The position numbers were made by a program, and so were the translations under genes. A stretch of 64,000 bases of DNA from Siphonodentalium dalli (lineage: Eukaryota; Mollusca; Scaphopoda; Gadilida; Siphonodentaliidae). Below the pieces are notes generated by a model. The model did not search any database. It was not told the DNA's origin and saw only the letters and a program-made list of their open reading frames with translations. This document shows positions 23,985-35,001 of this stretch, piece by piece (positions within the stretch are counted from its first letter, which is position 1; each line of letters starts with the position of its first letter). The DNA is taken from contig CP136066.1 in assembly GCA_032622095.1 (NCBI GenBank), positions 3,309,784 to 3,373,783 of the forward strand. The letters are read 5' to 3'.

Positions 23985-24925
23985 GACTTTGCTAACCCAA
24001 TTTTCCCCAAATTTGATGGAGTCCAAAATAAAGGTGTATGTTAACTTGTATTAGTAATCACAGCAGCCATATCCATGGATGCAAAATTTTACGAGTATAT
24101 TCATTGTAGATTATGTTAGAAATTTAAAAGGTGAAATTTATAGAGGTTTTTAAAATCTATTTTTTTCGAATCAAAATTTAACAAACACAAAGTCCATTTC
24201 TAAGAAAAAGATATGGGTATGTGTACAGAACACTGTGAAGAATGATGAACAATACAAATATACTCACATTTCTTCAGTGTTATTCAGATTTTTGACTTGG
24301 AAGCAGTTGTTAAACAAATGGTAGATTTCATTCCTCAGTAAAGCTATTTGGGAACTGAATTTGATTGGTCAAGTTAGTGTTCACTCAATCCAGCTGGGGT
24401 TATGATCAGCAGGTTCTGACCCACGAGAATATTAACTCATGATTGGTGACCTAGTTTCTGGGCTACAGGGTACCCCCATATAGAGGATTACACCATTTTT
24501 TTGTCAAGAGATTCACAACACACCACTGCCCACATATACTAACACTTAACTGTCACGTTCCAACAAGCAGTGAAAGGCAAGTTATGCTAGCATTTGTAAA
24601 CAATTGGTTCTTAATAATTTTATCAAGGAATTATTGATAAATATGAATATTATTGTATTGTTCATCATTCTTCAGTGTTCAGTACACATTGCCATATATT
24701 TTTCTTAGATATGGACTTTGTGTTTGTTGAATTTGGGTTCGAAAAATAGATTTAAAAAACCTCTATAAATTTCCCATTTAGTATTTCTAACCTAAACCAC
24801 CACGAATTGTACTCTTAACATTTTGTATCGATGGGTTTTGTTACTGTGATTACTAAAAAAAGTGAACATAATCCTTTATTTTGACTCCGTGCAATTTGTG
24901 GAAAATTGGGTTAGCAAAGTAATTA
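23985..24925. mobile_element. Foldback element F2 with arms of about 340 bp
   Basis: The left arm (23985-24332) pairs with the right arm (24588-24925). Matching anchors: TTTGCTAACCCAATTTTCC, GGAGTC-AAAATAAAGG, ATAGAGGTTTTTAAAATCTA, AAACACAAAGTCCAT and GAAGAATGATGAACAATACA. The unpaired centre (about 24333-24587) has no coding frame. A third, diverged arm lies alone at 60650-60965. Confidence 0.85.
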
Positions 24926-25731
24926 ACTGAGAAATGTTATGGTTTATGCCATAAACTTCCGGCATAACACCAGTAAGTTCGAGGTTTTTAACCGGTGGAG
25001 TATGATATATGCCAGGTATGGCAATTCCCAATTATAGCTACAATAGCTATATGTAACTATTGTAGCTACATTTGACTATCGTAAAACAACATTTTACCAA
25101 TATTTTACCAATTTGCATTGCATGCAAGCATTATCGCGAGATGTTGCAACTAAGGGTGGGGGTATTATGTTGATACAATTTATGAAACAACTACCTATGA
25201 CAGTTCGGTTGCACCAGCTTGCGGAATATCTGATAGGCATAGCTAAGCACGTGCACATATTTGGAAATTGGTTATGCTATGTGATATGGGACTCAGATCC
25301 ATCCATATATGATCTATTCTTCTTCTAAGTAGGTACAGTACAATGTTGGAATATTAATTATACATAAAGTTGGCAAACAATATAAATTACTAAGAACATA
25401 ATCAGATGATGTTATTGTGTGAGTGTTTGTTGGATTGGGTTATCTCCCTTCAACCAGATTCATCCATCACCAATAGTCATACGTAGCTATTGTAGCTACA
25501 CATGGATATTGTAGCTATATTTGTGAATTGCTAGACCTGTCTACATGGGTGTCTATAGAGTAGAATGGTGTGAACTAGTACGATGGGACCTCCGTTCATT
25601 AACCCTGATACTCAAAGCCAGCAGACTGGTCAAGTTCAAATATATTAGGTTTAGGGTACTAGGTATATCGTTTTCTTGACAAGTTCATGTTTGTACCCAG
25701 GCATGATATTATGAATGAATCCGGGGCTCAT
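24926..25731. other. Spacer with short TATTGTAGCTACA palindromes
   Basis: Around 25036-25073 and 25482-25521 the motif TATTGTAGCTACA and its complement occur as small hairpins. A 71-codon frame (25113-25328) is unsupported. Confidence 0.45.
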
Positions 25732-26132
25732 TTAACCCTTTACCCAACAAACCGGCCAAAACCGGCCAAATAAAGCTTCAACAGCCTAAAATATCTTCGG
25801 TCTGTCTCAATAGAACCATACAAATATGGATATCATTGGAACCGGCTCCTTGACCACATTGTGATAGTTACAGTTATGCCCTGTGCCAATGCATTCTCTT
25901 ATATATGCGAGTCGACCATAGGTCGCCTCGCATATATAAGAGAATGCATTGGCCTAACAAAAATCTGTTTTTAACACTTTTTTACCATTTTTTCTTACAT
26001 TCTTTAACAATTTTATAATTTTTAATGTGTTAAGCCAATGCATTCTCTTATATATGCGAGGCGACCTATGGTCGACTCGCATATATACGAGAATACATTG
26101 GCACAGGGCCCTTCTGTTGGGTAAAGGGTTAG
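25732..26132 (+). mobile_element. TTAA MITE family A, copy 2
   Basis: Same organisation as copy 1. The right target reads TTAG instead of TTAA, a single change after insertion. Both dyads are intact (about 25888-25955 and 26035-26102). The spacer contains AATGTGTTAAGCCAATG, the empty site for the nested insertion found in copy 3. Confidence 0.92.
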
Positions 26133-27280
26133 ACTATTTAGAGCCATCACTACAATTATACCAACACCTCTCAGCGGAGTCCGGCGTCGTGTGTATGTAA
26201 CACGCGTACATGCATTTACGCACCTACTTTACCTTATACATGTACTTGTGGTAAATGTTATACCGAATCCGCGTCCATGTGAACCCTCTTGTCTAGGTAT
26301 GGTTACTCGTAGTAGATGTGCCTGTATCGGACCGAACTTAGGTATGAATGTGACTTAATTAATATTGTTGGCTTACTTGCAGTGACATAAATTGTATATC
26401 ATGCAAGATTATACATTACGATAGCATTGGAAATAATTATTAAAGGCCAATATTGAAGTCTACTCGCAATCAAATCGACATACACGATTAATGAAGCATT
26501 CGTGCCGTTACCACGCGTTAGGCTTAACTAGGCATATAGGTTGAAGTCCATGACTATTTATACCATCCTTCGCAAGATTAATTCCCGTAACATCATACCG
26601 GGACCATTCCACATGTCTGCATAATTATCATATTATTCCCAGGGGAACAAACTACAACTTGGTGGGCGGTCCATATAACGTTTGAATTCACGACCTTGTG
26701 GCGGCAAATGAAAACCAACGCGTTCGTGGCCGTGTCTCACTCTTCATCGACTCTATTTTCGTTCGATTAACGTGAATGGGCCGAAAATCGATCACAAGCT
26801 ATATAAGGTTTTTGCCCATTGCCTTATCAACTTCCGCTCGCCCCGTACCGAATAACGGGCATATCGAGTGGGGTCGACATAGCACGATAGCGCGTTGAGC
26901 AGCCCATATTGTTGGCCTGCCAGAGATACGGCCAACCGGAAATTGAAAAGCTGGTGCTGTGGTGATATGCAGTCCCTGACGTCATGGGCGGATTTCCGCG
27001 CGGCGAGTAATAGATGGGTGATTGGCGTGATAGTATTGCTGAATAGGACAGGGGCGACAGGGCGTACACATAAAAACAAAACACATGTACTCTCCACTAA
27101 CACAGGCATAACTAAAACGGACATTATATCGCTGTTCAAATCTCGCGCCAATGTGCGATCCTTGTGCAAGGTCATTTGTGCTGCGCTCATTGCGTCGTAT
27201 CCGGACGATAACTAGGGACCTGATTTATACTGTGCTCATTGCGTTATACATATACGATAACTAGGGACATGGTCGGTACT
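26133..27280. other. No recognised gene
   Basis: A 132-codon minus frame (26792-27190) overlaps open frames in another minus register and on the plus strand. The segment 27025-27085 (CTGAATAGGACAGGGGCGAC and onward) resembles 28425-28475, so part of this is dispersed repeat. I do not call a gene. Confidence 0.35.
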
Positions 27281-27320
27281 GCCTTTTGTATATTATACAA
27301 ATAAAATATGTTTCAAGTCA
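27281..27320 (+). mobile_element. Gypsy LTR 3'-end fragment
   Basis: TTGTATATTATACAAATAAA followed by ATATGTTTCAAGTCA matches the last 40 bases of the LTR at 36974-37329 (read on its own strand), including the poly(A) signal and the terminal CA. Confidence 0.6.
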
Positions 27321-27499
27321 TGTACTGTGCGCGTTGCATCATACCTAGACGATAACTAGGGATCTGGTTTGTTGGATAAGCGGCGGTCGCTCTGTTGTGA
27401 AGAGCCCATAACACGGTTGTAGGCTTACGACTCATCATTACTCAACAATTGGGGTATTAATGACTATCAACCGATCTGTCATTTCCGTTTGCACAGCCG
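27321..27499. other. Nothing recognised
   Basis: Short spacer with no coding or repeat signal. Confidence 0.35.
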
Positions 27500-27690
27500 A
27501 TCTCCACTGCCTGTGCAGTCTCTTTAATATATACGAGTTTGCCTATTTCCACTGACGGTGCAGTCTCTTTAATGTACGACTCTTCCGTGGGGAGCCTCGT
27601 CTATATACTAGAATGTAATGGCTAACTATTTTATATGCGAGACTCGCATATATAAGAGATAATGTATTGGAAGCTCCAGTCATGGAAAGA
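27500..27690. mobile_element. Degenerate palindromic MITE-core relative
   Basis: Contains TGCGAGACTCGCATATATAA and GAGCCTCGTCTATATACTAG-type dyad remnants and ends GGAAGCTCCAGTCATGG (27669-27685), the end motif shared with the older cousin family. Confidence 0.5.
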
Positions 27691-27739
27691 ATCAGCAGTA
27701 TTATTATTAGTATTATTATCCCCATGATTACATATCAAT

Positions 27740-28240
27740 GGGGTGCAGGACGATTCGGCACCTGGACGCTTCGGCATCTGGTTTTCTGGACGTTTCGGCA
27801 CCTGTATTTTCGGCACTTGGTTGTTTCGTCATAGGTGCCTGGACGTTTCGTCACTTCATCGAAGACGTTTCGGCACTTATTTCCTCCCAACTCATCCCAA
27901 CACCCAAGCACTTAGAGCAAGATGCGAAGCGATGATGCCAGCATTCTCCAGCCCTCAACAAACAAAAACATCAACCAACAGGAAAAACGAAAAAGAAGTG
28001 ACAAAACAATATATCATTTTCACCTTCATATCACCATGTCATGTGCTACATGGTTACCATTCGTTCAACCAAGTTTTATTTTTGCTAACATGTTACATTT
28101 TTATCACATTTTATTAAAATAAAGAATAAAACAAAAATTTAGTCTTTACTCATAATAATTATTTAGTTGGTCCGAAAATTAGCAGATGCCGAAACGTCCA
28201 AAGTGCCGAACAATCAGGTTCCGAAACGTCCAGCTGCTAT
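27740..28240. mobile_element. Inverted element with GGACGTTTCGGCAC motif arrays
   Basis: The left side (27744-27875) carries about seven copies of a GGACGTTTCGGCAC(C/T)TG-like motif at short spacing; the right side (28183-28232) carries three or four in inverse orientation. The roughly 300-bp centre is A-rich with AATAAA-like strings and has no convincing protein frame. Arrays of short motifs at both ends suggest repeated protein-binding sites on a non-autonomous element, but this is inference. Confidence 0.65.
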
Positions 28241-28629
28241 CTAAATGCTATAGTTGACACTCAGTCTTCACTCCCAGATATAACCGATGTTGGGTGGGTG
28301 AATGATGACGCTATATCAAAAGAGAATGTTCTCTGGAAAGCTAAAAGTCGATCGATTCGGGGGGAACAAGATATATCGAACAGCTTACAATCCTCAGAGA
28401 GAACATTGGTGGGGTTTCTTTCTGAATAGGACTGGGGCGGCAGGGCGACCTTAAAACAAAATAGATGTATTCCTCTCGAAAACAGAATACATACAACCAA
28501 CACATAACGCATAATTGTTTGTATTTGAAATGGTTTATATTATTTGGAATATCAGAACAATCTTCAGTTTCACAATGAAGGTATTATGTTATTCATACTA
28601 AACTTCAATAGTCGCATAGGTTCATATTG
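28241..28629. other. Spacer with a short repeat shared with 27025-27085
   Basis: CTGAATAGGACTGGGGCGGC and ACAAAATAGATGTA (28425-28475) recall the copy near 27030. Otherwise nothing recognised. Confidence 0.4.
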
Positions 28630-28870
28630 AATTATTTGAGTATGAACTAACATATCCTCGCTCAGATAACGTCATAATCGACCTATAGTATTCACATAGG
28701 TTTATATCGGATTATTTTATTCTGAAATAAGCCAATAGTGGAGTGATATGCGTTGTTCCGTTTCATGGCGCGGGCCACAATGAACCCACATTTTATAGAG
28801 CGTACATTTGGTACTTCAAGAGCTGGTTTAATCGTGTTATTGTCCGCCCATAATGAACTTATACTAAGTA
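28630..28870. repeat. Dispersed repeat family R3, copy 1
   Basis: Shares with 53905-54220 the order TCCTCGCTCA, CATAATCGAC-T-TA, TTATTCTGAAATAAGC and TTATTGTCCGC. The two copies run in the same orientation and are considerably diverged. Confidence 0.55.
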
Positions 28871-30023
28871 AATATGAGTCGGCAATAATGACACTAAAAC
28901 ACTCTGACTTTTCGAAACAAATATTATTATAAGCCCAAACGTGTTGATGTTGGGGAGAGCAGGCTGAATAGCGAACGTATGCCAGTTATTCTGTCGAATG
29001 GCACGGACACAATGAAAACACATTACCACGTTAGTAAATGTAATGGCAGAGCAGCACTACCTGAAGGAATTTGTACGCAGCATCGGAATCCCCGTTTATA
29101 TCGCAAAACGTATCGAATAGTTTCCATTTACATTTTAGGCACTCGGTATATAGGCGTGGTCATATGGCACAATGCTGCTATGAGCTGTCATTTCAATAGC
29201 AGAAGTAATCAAGAAATTTCGGTTAACGAGAAATAACTTTAATGGCTAAATGTGTAACAATCAATGGTTTTATAGCTTATTATTAAATTATTTGGCGATA
29301 ACATGGCATGTACTTATATATAACAGACTGTTCTGATAGTGTAATACTGCGCTTATTTCGGTTTGAAAATACGTTTATATTGAACCCAGTTCAACCACCA
29401 AATACGTTCATAATGCGTTAGTGATCCAGGATAATAGGCTGCCACTATAGTATGCTAAACGATAACAATGTGTGAGTGGTTAAATGGACAGACCAACACT
29501 CAAAGGAAACAGGGGTGATTTGTCTTTGACTAGAATAACACGTTTACATAAGGTGTGCTCTTATGGCTACACTCAGTTTTGCAGTGTACCTTGTGGATGC
29601 GGGCGGACTCGAATCAGAGCGCCATGGTACCTATATATTCTTTGCGGACTGGACAACTCATACACAACGTATTTCGTAATCACATAGAAATTAACCCATG
29701 CGTGGAAATTCAGACATCCGTAAATCCGACAGCGTTGTATTTCCTGAAACAGCGATGGACCACCATCAGCCAAATCTAAATGCCTTGCGGTTGGTTTAGT
29801 TGTTTTATAACAAATACTTTAGGCCCAAAGAAAAATGTATACGCGTACATGGAATTAATTATCAGAAGGTTAATGCATATTTATTATCCATGTTATTACA
29901 CTACTGATTTAGCGTTTAGTGTTGCTTCAGCAGCTAAACTATGTCTCACAATACTCATTTCTATTATACCCCTACGGACGAAATTAATCGTCGACATATC
30001 AAATCCAGTCGTAAGTCGAGATA
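28871..30023. other. No gene seen
   Basis: AT-rich. Open frames under 90 codons on both strands, none recognisable. Confidence 0.4.
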
Positions 30024-30250
30024 TTTTACCCTGTGCCAATGCATTCTCTTATATATGCGAGGCGACCTATGGTCGACTCGCATATATAAGAGAATGCATT
30101 GGCCTAACAATTTTTTACAATTTTAATAATTTTTTCTTGTATTCTTTAACAATTTTTAAATTTCACCCATACAAAGCCCCAGACAAACATGAGCAGACTA
30201 CACTCTTCTATATGCTTCTATATATGTGTGGGGCTCCCTGCAGGGTAATG
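30024..30250 (+). mobile_element. Palindromic core in alternative flank (type B), half copy
   Basis: TTTTACCCTGTGCC leads into the 68-bp dyad (about 30038-30105), then an AT-rich spacer and a segment with AGCCCCAGACAAACATGAGC and GTGTGGGGCTCCCTGCAGGG, ending at TAATGGA. The same half structure is at 46107-46366, and a complete version with both dyads is at 59333-59727. A 228-codon open frame running through it is an artefact. Confidence 0.75.
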
Positions 30251-31405
30251 GATTGCGTGTGTTCTTCCATCCTTTTAACCGCCAGTTTTCAGTCCAATTA
30301 TGTTTCTCGCATGTTCTATTGCTCAGCAATGTTACTTTGTTCATTCGGAAATATTGATTTTCGTTCTTCCGATCTGAACCTTCAGCCACATGTTCAGATC
30401 TCGACGAACGTTGGTAATAATATTCAACATAATGACACCTTTAATATAAACAAATCATTAATGTAATCGAAAATGGTCACGGTCCAGTGATTTTTCAACC
30501 TATGACATACCAACATTAGGTTGTGTGCAACTTGGGGATATGCACCGGGCGGTATTGCAACTCTTGTTAGTTGGGGCAATAAAACCGATACAACAAAATG
30601 ATTTATGCATCGGAATGCAAAGAGCATGCGCACGTGGAGCATGGTTTTACCCCGACTCGATGGCTACATAGAATAACTACACACTCAACACCAATAAGGT
30701 AAAGAAAGCTGGCCGCGGATACAATACCCATAGTTGTTTCTTCTTTGTTATACAAACAGAAGCCCATTATACTGTTTTCTACGCCGTGTCGGGTTTTCCA
30801 ATGGATCTATTTGTTAGCCCCGATCCACTTCCAGATTCGATCAATACATGGTATACGGTGAACCGGATGTCAGCCTCATCACTATTTCAGCATACTCTCA
30901 CGTTTTGTTTTCTTTGAAAACAGGAGTGATAATTACATGTAGGAATAGATCATTTCAGTAACATATGGCGCGACAGTCTAATGCGCATGTATCGACATAA
31001 TTGTGGTGAATAGTGAATACACGGTAAATACGTTAACCCATTATATACTGCATACTCATTGACGATTAGTTACATTATGAAGTGAATAATAAACGTTCCA
31101 ATGTGTATCTGTTTAACTGAGTTTGTGAATCAATTTAGTATATACGGGGTAAAGCCAATGTCCGATCAGTGGCTGTAATTATACGTTCAGCAACACCCGG
31201 GCACTATTGGCATCTATATCGTTCGGTCCATACTGATACAATGAACGTAATAGCGTTTGGGTGTTATATCTCAGTATTTCATCATCATACAACAATGAAC
31301 ACGTTCCACGCAACCTTCACAATGAACACTCGACAATAAGTATGAGCAGCGACATTAGCGACCACGATGAGCCCTGTATGTAGGTTTTACATTTCAAACT
31401 GACTG
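30251..31405. other. No gene seen
   Basis: About 1.15 kb with no recognisable coding frame or repeat. Confidence 0.4.
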
Positions 31406-31675
31406 CAATCAGGGTGACTGTCCTGGTCGGTTCATAGCAACGCGTCCATGCAATCAGGGTGACTGGCCTGGTCGGTCCATAACAACGCATCCATACAATC
31501 AGGGTGACTGGCCTGGTCGGTTCATAACAACGCATCCATACAATCAGGGTGACTGGCCTGGTCGGTTCATAACAACGCATCCATACAATCAGGGTGACTG
31601 GCCTTGTCGGTTCATAGCAACGCATCCATGCAATCAGGGTGACTGGCCTGGTCAGTTCATAACACACAACGTATC
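31406..31675. repeat. 45-bp minisatellite, six units
   Basis: Units begin CAATCAGGGTGACTGGCCTG at 31406, 31451, 31496, 31541, 31586 and 31631. The multiple-of-three period leaves a minus-strand frame open with a 15-residue repeat; not a gene. Confidence 0.96.
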
Positions 31676-31849
31676 CAGTGTTTACGTCTCTTTGTTGTTG
31701 GTTGGTCTACACGTCAATTACATTTCCTCAAAATGATCGGAAATAAATATAAATACTAATAATGTTACAAAAAATGAGCAAAATGATGTTAATTATATAT
31801 GTATATAACTGCCGTAATTCAGTATTTCCATCTTTGTCGTTCCCGTCTG

Positions 31850-32275
31850 AGCTCCAGAAATGTTCTCGTTCATAATTATATTTATTAGCCGTATCATAAT
31901 GATATGTATAATCCGGGTTCATAATGATATTTATTAGCCGTATAATCCGGGTTCATAATGATATTTATTAGCCGTATCTCGTTCGTAATGATATTTATTA
32001 GCCGTATCATAATGATATGTATTAGCCGTATAATCCGGCACCGTATTTATATTTATTAGCCGTATAATCCGGCACCGTATTTCGTTCTCGTTCATAATGA
32101 TATTTATTAGCCGTATAATCCGGCACCGTATTTCTCGTTCATAATGATATTTATTAGCCGTATAATCCGGGTTCATAATGATATTTATTAGCCGTATCAT
32201 AATTATATTTATTAGCCGTATCTCGTTCATAATGATATTTATTAGCCGTATAATCCGGCACCGTATTTCGTTGCA
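31850..32275. repeat. Complex short-unit array (ATTAGCCGTATAATCCGG)
   Basis: TTCATAATGATATTTATTAG, CCGTATAATCCGG and GCACCGTATTTCG recur in shuffled order at 20-50 bp spacing, at least ten times. Minus frames with NKYHY-type repeats are by-products. Confidence 0.92.
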
Positions 32276-32339
32276 CCCCAGCCGTCTTGATGTCAGCGCC
32301 GAGTATCCATATTCTAATAGGGGGTAAAATTACCATTCG

Positions 32340-32432
32340 CGTTTACCTCGCCGCCGTTTTCCACTCGAAGTCTCACCTCGTCTGAATTCCTGCTGAATAT
32401 TGCAGCATAGTACGGCCTGTAATTGATTACTT
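32340..32432. repeat. Dispersed repeat R4, copy 1
   Basis: GTTTACCTCGCCGCCGTTTT and GTCTCACCTCGT-TGAA match 34310-34420 in the same orientation. The array just upstream is also related to a single-copy version downstream of the second copy (GCACCGTATTCC at about 34565). Confidence 0.65.
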
Positions 32433-32530
32433 TTACTTTAAACATATTTCATTCGTATATAAATATACAAAAGGGATCGGGGCACAAGTTATTTCAACTT
32501 AGGTAGTCCCTCTCCCGTACAAAATTGACA
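32433..32530 (-). mobile_element. Gypsy LTR fragment
   Basis: Read on the plus strand, ACTTTAAACATATTT, TATACAAA-GGGAT-GGG-CAC and ACAACTTA-like stretches follow the order of 36974-37060. A diverged, truncated copy of the end of the same LTR. Confidence 0.6.
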
Positions 32531-32886
32531 ATACATTGTTATAAGATGACAAAAAGCCGATAACAGAAACGTTTGTACATGGTGAGAAAACAATTTGAAT
32601 TTGCATTATGTCGAATAACATCTTTCAGCGTATGTTTATGGATTACCAATTAGAACGAGCATAACTATGTACATATCTATATCTATTGTGATATTTAAGG
32701 AAGATGTAAATATAGATTGCAAGGCTATGTATGTATCAAACATTTGACTGTAAGGTTAAGCTTAATTTGTATAGTAGTGAATTTGGCGATTCGCCGGATG
32801 ACGCCCTTGACAGTTACGCTGGAAGAAATTATCGATGTGTATACAAATGGTGCATGGATGTGGCAATCCGAATGAGGGAGGGGTGT
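32531..32886. other. No intact gene; possible decayed LINE tail
   Basis: This lies 3' of the reverse-transcriptase remnant and may be its decayed end, but no frame is recognisable. Confidence 0.3.
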
Positions 32887-33348
32887 CTAGCAATGTTTGT
32901 ATTTGGTGCAAACAGGACTTTCGGCTATGTAGTTTTGATACATATCAGCACGAAGATCACTGCACCCGTTTCGAATTCGGGAATGTATCATATTATATCG
33001 TCTGAGACCTAAATAGAAATGAGGGCTCACGGGGTTTGGGGGTTGATATACGAGTCGTAAATTGAATTTTAAGTCAGAGAAAGGGACAACGTCGGTCATT
33101 TCAGTTGGGATTTTGTTCCAATCAGCTATCGCCGAGGGCAAAAAGGACTTTTTGTAGTGCTCAGTGTGGCATCGGTAAGAATAGAATTTTCCCGGGCGTC
33201 TGCAATTATAACTTGAGACCTGGCTAGCTCTGGGTGGGAGGATGGTAGATAGGTAATTTGGCGATTCATTTTTTACTATTTTGTAAATCACTTCAAGCTT
33301 GTGGTATATTGGCGCCGCGTTTCCAAAGAAAGCCAACTTGTAATTCAT
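32887..33348 (-). pseudogene. Non-LTR retrotransposon reverse transcriptase, C-terminal remnant
   Basis: The 153-residue minus-strand frame matches the C-terminal region after the RT core of LINE-type reverse transcriptases. Visible are KLEVIYKIVKNESPNYL (near residue 17), the KSFLPSAIADWNKIP motif (S-F-x-P-x-A-I-x-x-W-N) around residues 68-82, and LGLRRYNMIHSRIRNGCSDL followed by R-A-D-M-Y near residues 114-137, ending SPVC. The catalytic RT domain is absent because the frame abuts an (AT)n tract upstream; it stops just after the C-x-x-x-x-C-like end. Closest by memory to the endonuclease-RT proteins common in invertebrate genomes; the clade is not settled. A dead, 5'-truncated LINE. Confidence 0.85.
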
Positions 33349-33353
33349 TATAC

Positions 33354-33355
<2 letters not shown>

Positions 33356-33410
<55 letters not shown>
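33356..33410. repeat. (AT)n microsatellite
   Basis: About 27 uninterrupted AT dinucleotides next to the truncated LINE. Confidence 0.98.
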
Positions 33411-33413
<3 letters not shown>

Positions 33414-34309
33414 CCGCATACTGGCTGTTGTGAGATAACGACCCATTATAATCTCACAACTTGATTCAAACTATAAGAATGTCCCAATATATAAAACCAC
33501 AAACTCAGATATTCGTGTTCGGTTCTTAACGAAACCTCACACGTCTTACTCCCAGCGAAGACATACACACAATGAAGATGGCTCCCAAATATGGTCAAGG
33601 AAGATGACCATAACGGAGGAACCAATCCCGATGTGTATTGCCAAACGCCTCATCTAATATGCATCCCAAATAGTATATAAGAAACAACCACATCCCATCA
33701 CCTCATGCTTTCACTAGACTCATCTCATCTCGAGGTTATATCCAGGCATCATTCACACCAGGCATCACCCATTCGGGGACATCACTTCGCGGCGACTCTT
33801 GATCATTATATTTGTACACACTGCAAATCTTATTCACAACATAATAAAGACTTGTACCTACTATATATATGTGTTCATTACCTCACACTGTGTAAAGACT
33901 AAATAGCGAATGTATTGGCTCAGAATGTTTCGTTATATTTCAAATTGTTTTTTAAATTAACTTCTAAATTCGAGTTTATTGGCTGTATACATATTAAATA
34001 GTAAATATTCGAGTTTATTGATTCTGTAAATCACATTGTTACGTGGCCATTTATTCTTCGGAAAACTCAAATTAAACTAGATGAACATTATCCAATATTG
34101 AAGTTTATGGCTACGTTAAATTCCATACATCTTGGGAATTACATCCAGTTTTAATCTAGATTATGACGAAATTAATCTTGACTTTTCGTGCAGTGATAAT
34201 GTTATGTTTTATCCATATATACTGACACCGCATTAGATGTACGCCAGCCTTATTGACGCTAGCGCAAAGTATATATAAGTCTATAACCCTGGATAATAGT
34301 ACTATTTGT
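33411..34309. other. No gene seen
   Basis: AT-rich. CGAGTTTATTG occurs at about 33971 and 34011, a minor duplication. No coding support. Confidence 0.4.
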
Positions 34310-34680
34310 GTTTACCTCGCCGTCGTTTTCCATTCTGCTAATCATTGGGGTCTCACCTCGTTTGAAATCGTCATGGATAATGTAGCTTAGTACACATGCA
34401 TCGGCTTTGTAATTAATTGCACCACCTGGATGCAGTTACCTCAACATCTCTTGTATTCCTCTGCCTGAAAATTGTTATGTATGCGTCTATCTCCTGATTG
34501 TAATTTGCTGTGTTCCGTATTTGTTGTCATCACCGCGTATTTTATTAATTGTATAAATCGCGGCACCGTATTCCAGTCTATCCCGTCTGTCGTCCCCGCC
34601 TCGACACAAGAATCCCTCTCCCGGATAATATTATTCATTGCATCTATCTCAACGCTGTATTCCATCAGGGTGAGAAGTCA
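34310..34680. repeat. Dispersed repeat R4, copy 2
   Basis: GTTTACCTCGCCGTCGTTTT to TTTGTAATTAATTG parallels 32340-32430. Further on, TTTATTAATTGTATAAATCG, GCACCGTATTCC and TCCCGTCTG parallel words of the 31850-32275 array in single copy, suggesting that array expanded from such a segment. Confidence 0.5.
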
Positions 34681-35001
34681 TTAAAATTCCGAAACGTGGC
34701 AGGAATTGGGAGAATAGGATGATATGAATTTCCTGGCTGTCTGAGTTCTAAGATGTCACTACCATCCCGTGATGACGGTGTCACGGGGATTTGTCATTCT
34801 AGAATCACGCGACCACCCGACCGTTCCCTGAGTGATGTTTAAGAGAGAAGGATTGGTGCCATTACGTAAGGACACTGATTAAATCATTTTTGCGATACGT
34901 AATTCGCCGGTCGCGTGAAGCTCGATATATTCCATACGTTATGTCATGGGAGGTCAGACGGACCAATCATTGAATTATTCCAGAGCAAGTGCCACCCATA
35001 T
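34681..35001. other. No gene seen
   Basis: Spacer without recognisable content. Confidence 0.35.

Noticed and set aside
26792-27190. 132-codon minus frame
   Set aside because: Overlaps open frames in another register and on the other strand, and part of it is dispersed repeat shared with 28425-28475.
29780-30466. 228-codon plus-strand open frame
   Set aside because: It runs through a type-B palindromic element half copy and AT-rich spacer, with no domain and with dyad-derived peptide common to other MITE copies.
31317-31667. 116-codon minus frame with MRCYEPTRPVTLIVW repeats
   Set aside because: By-product of the 45-bp minisatellite.
33258-33464. Plus frame with poly-(Ile-Tyr)
   Set aside because: Translation of the (AT)n tract opposite the LINE remnant.
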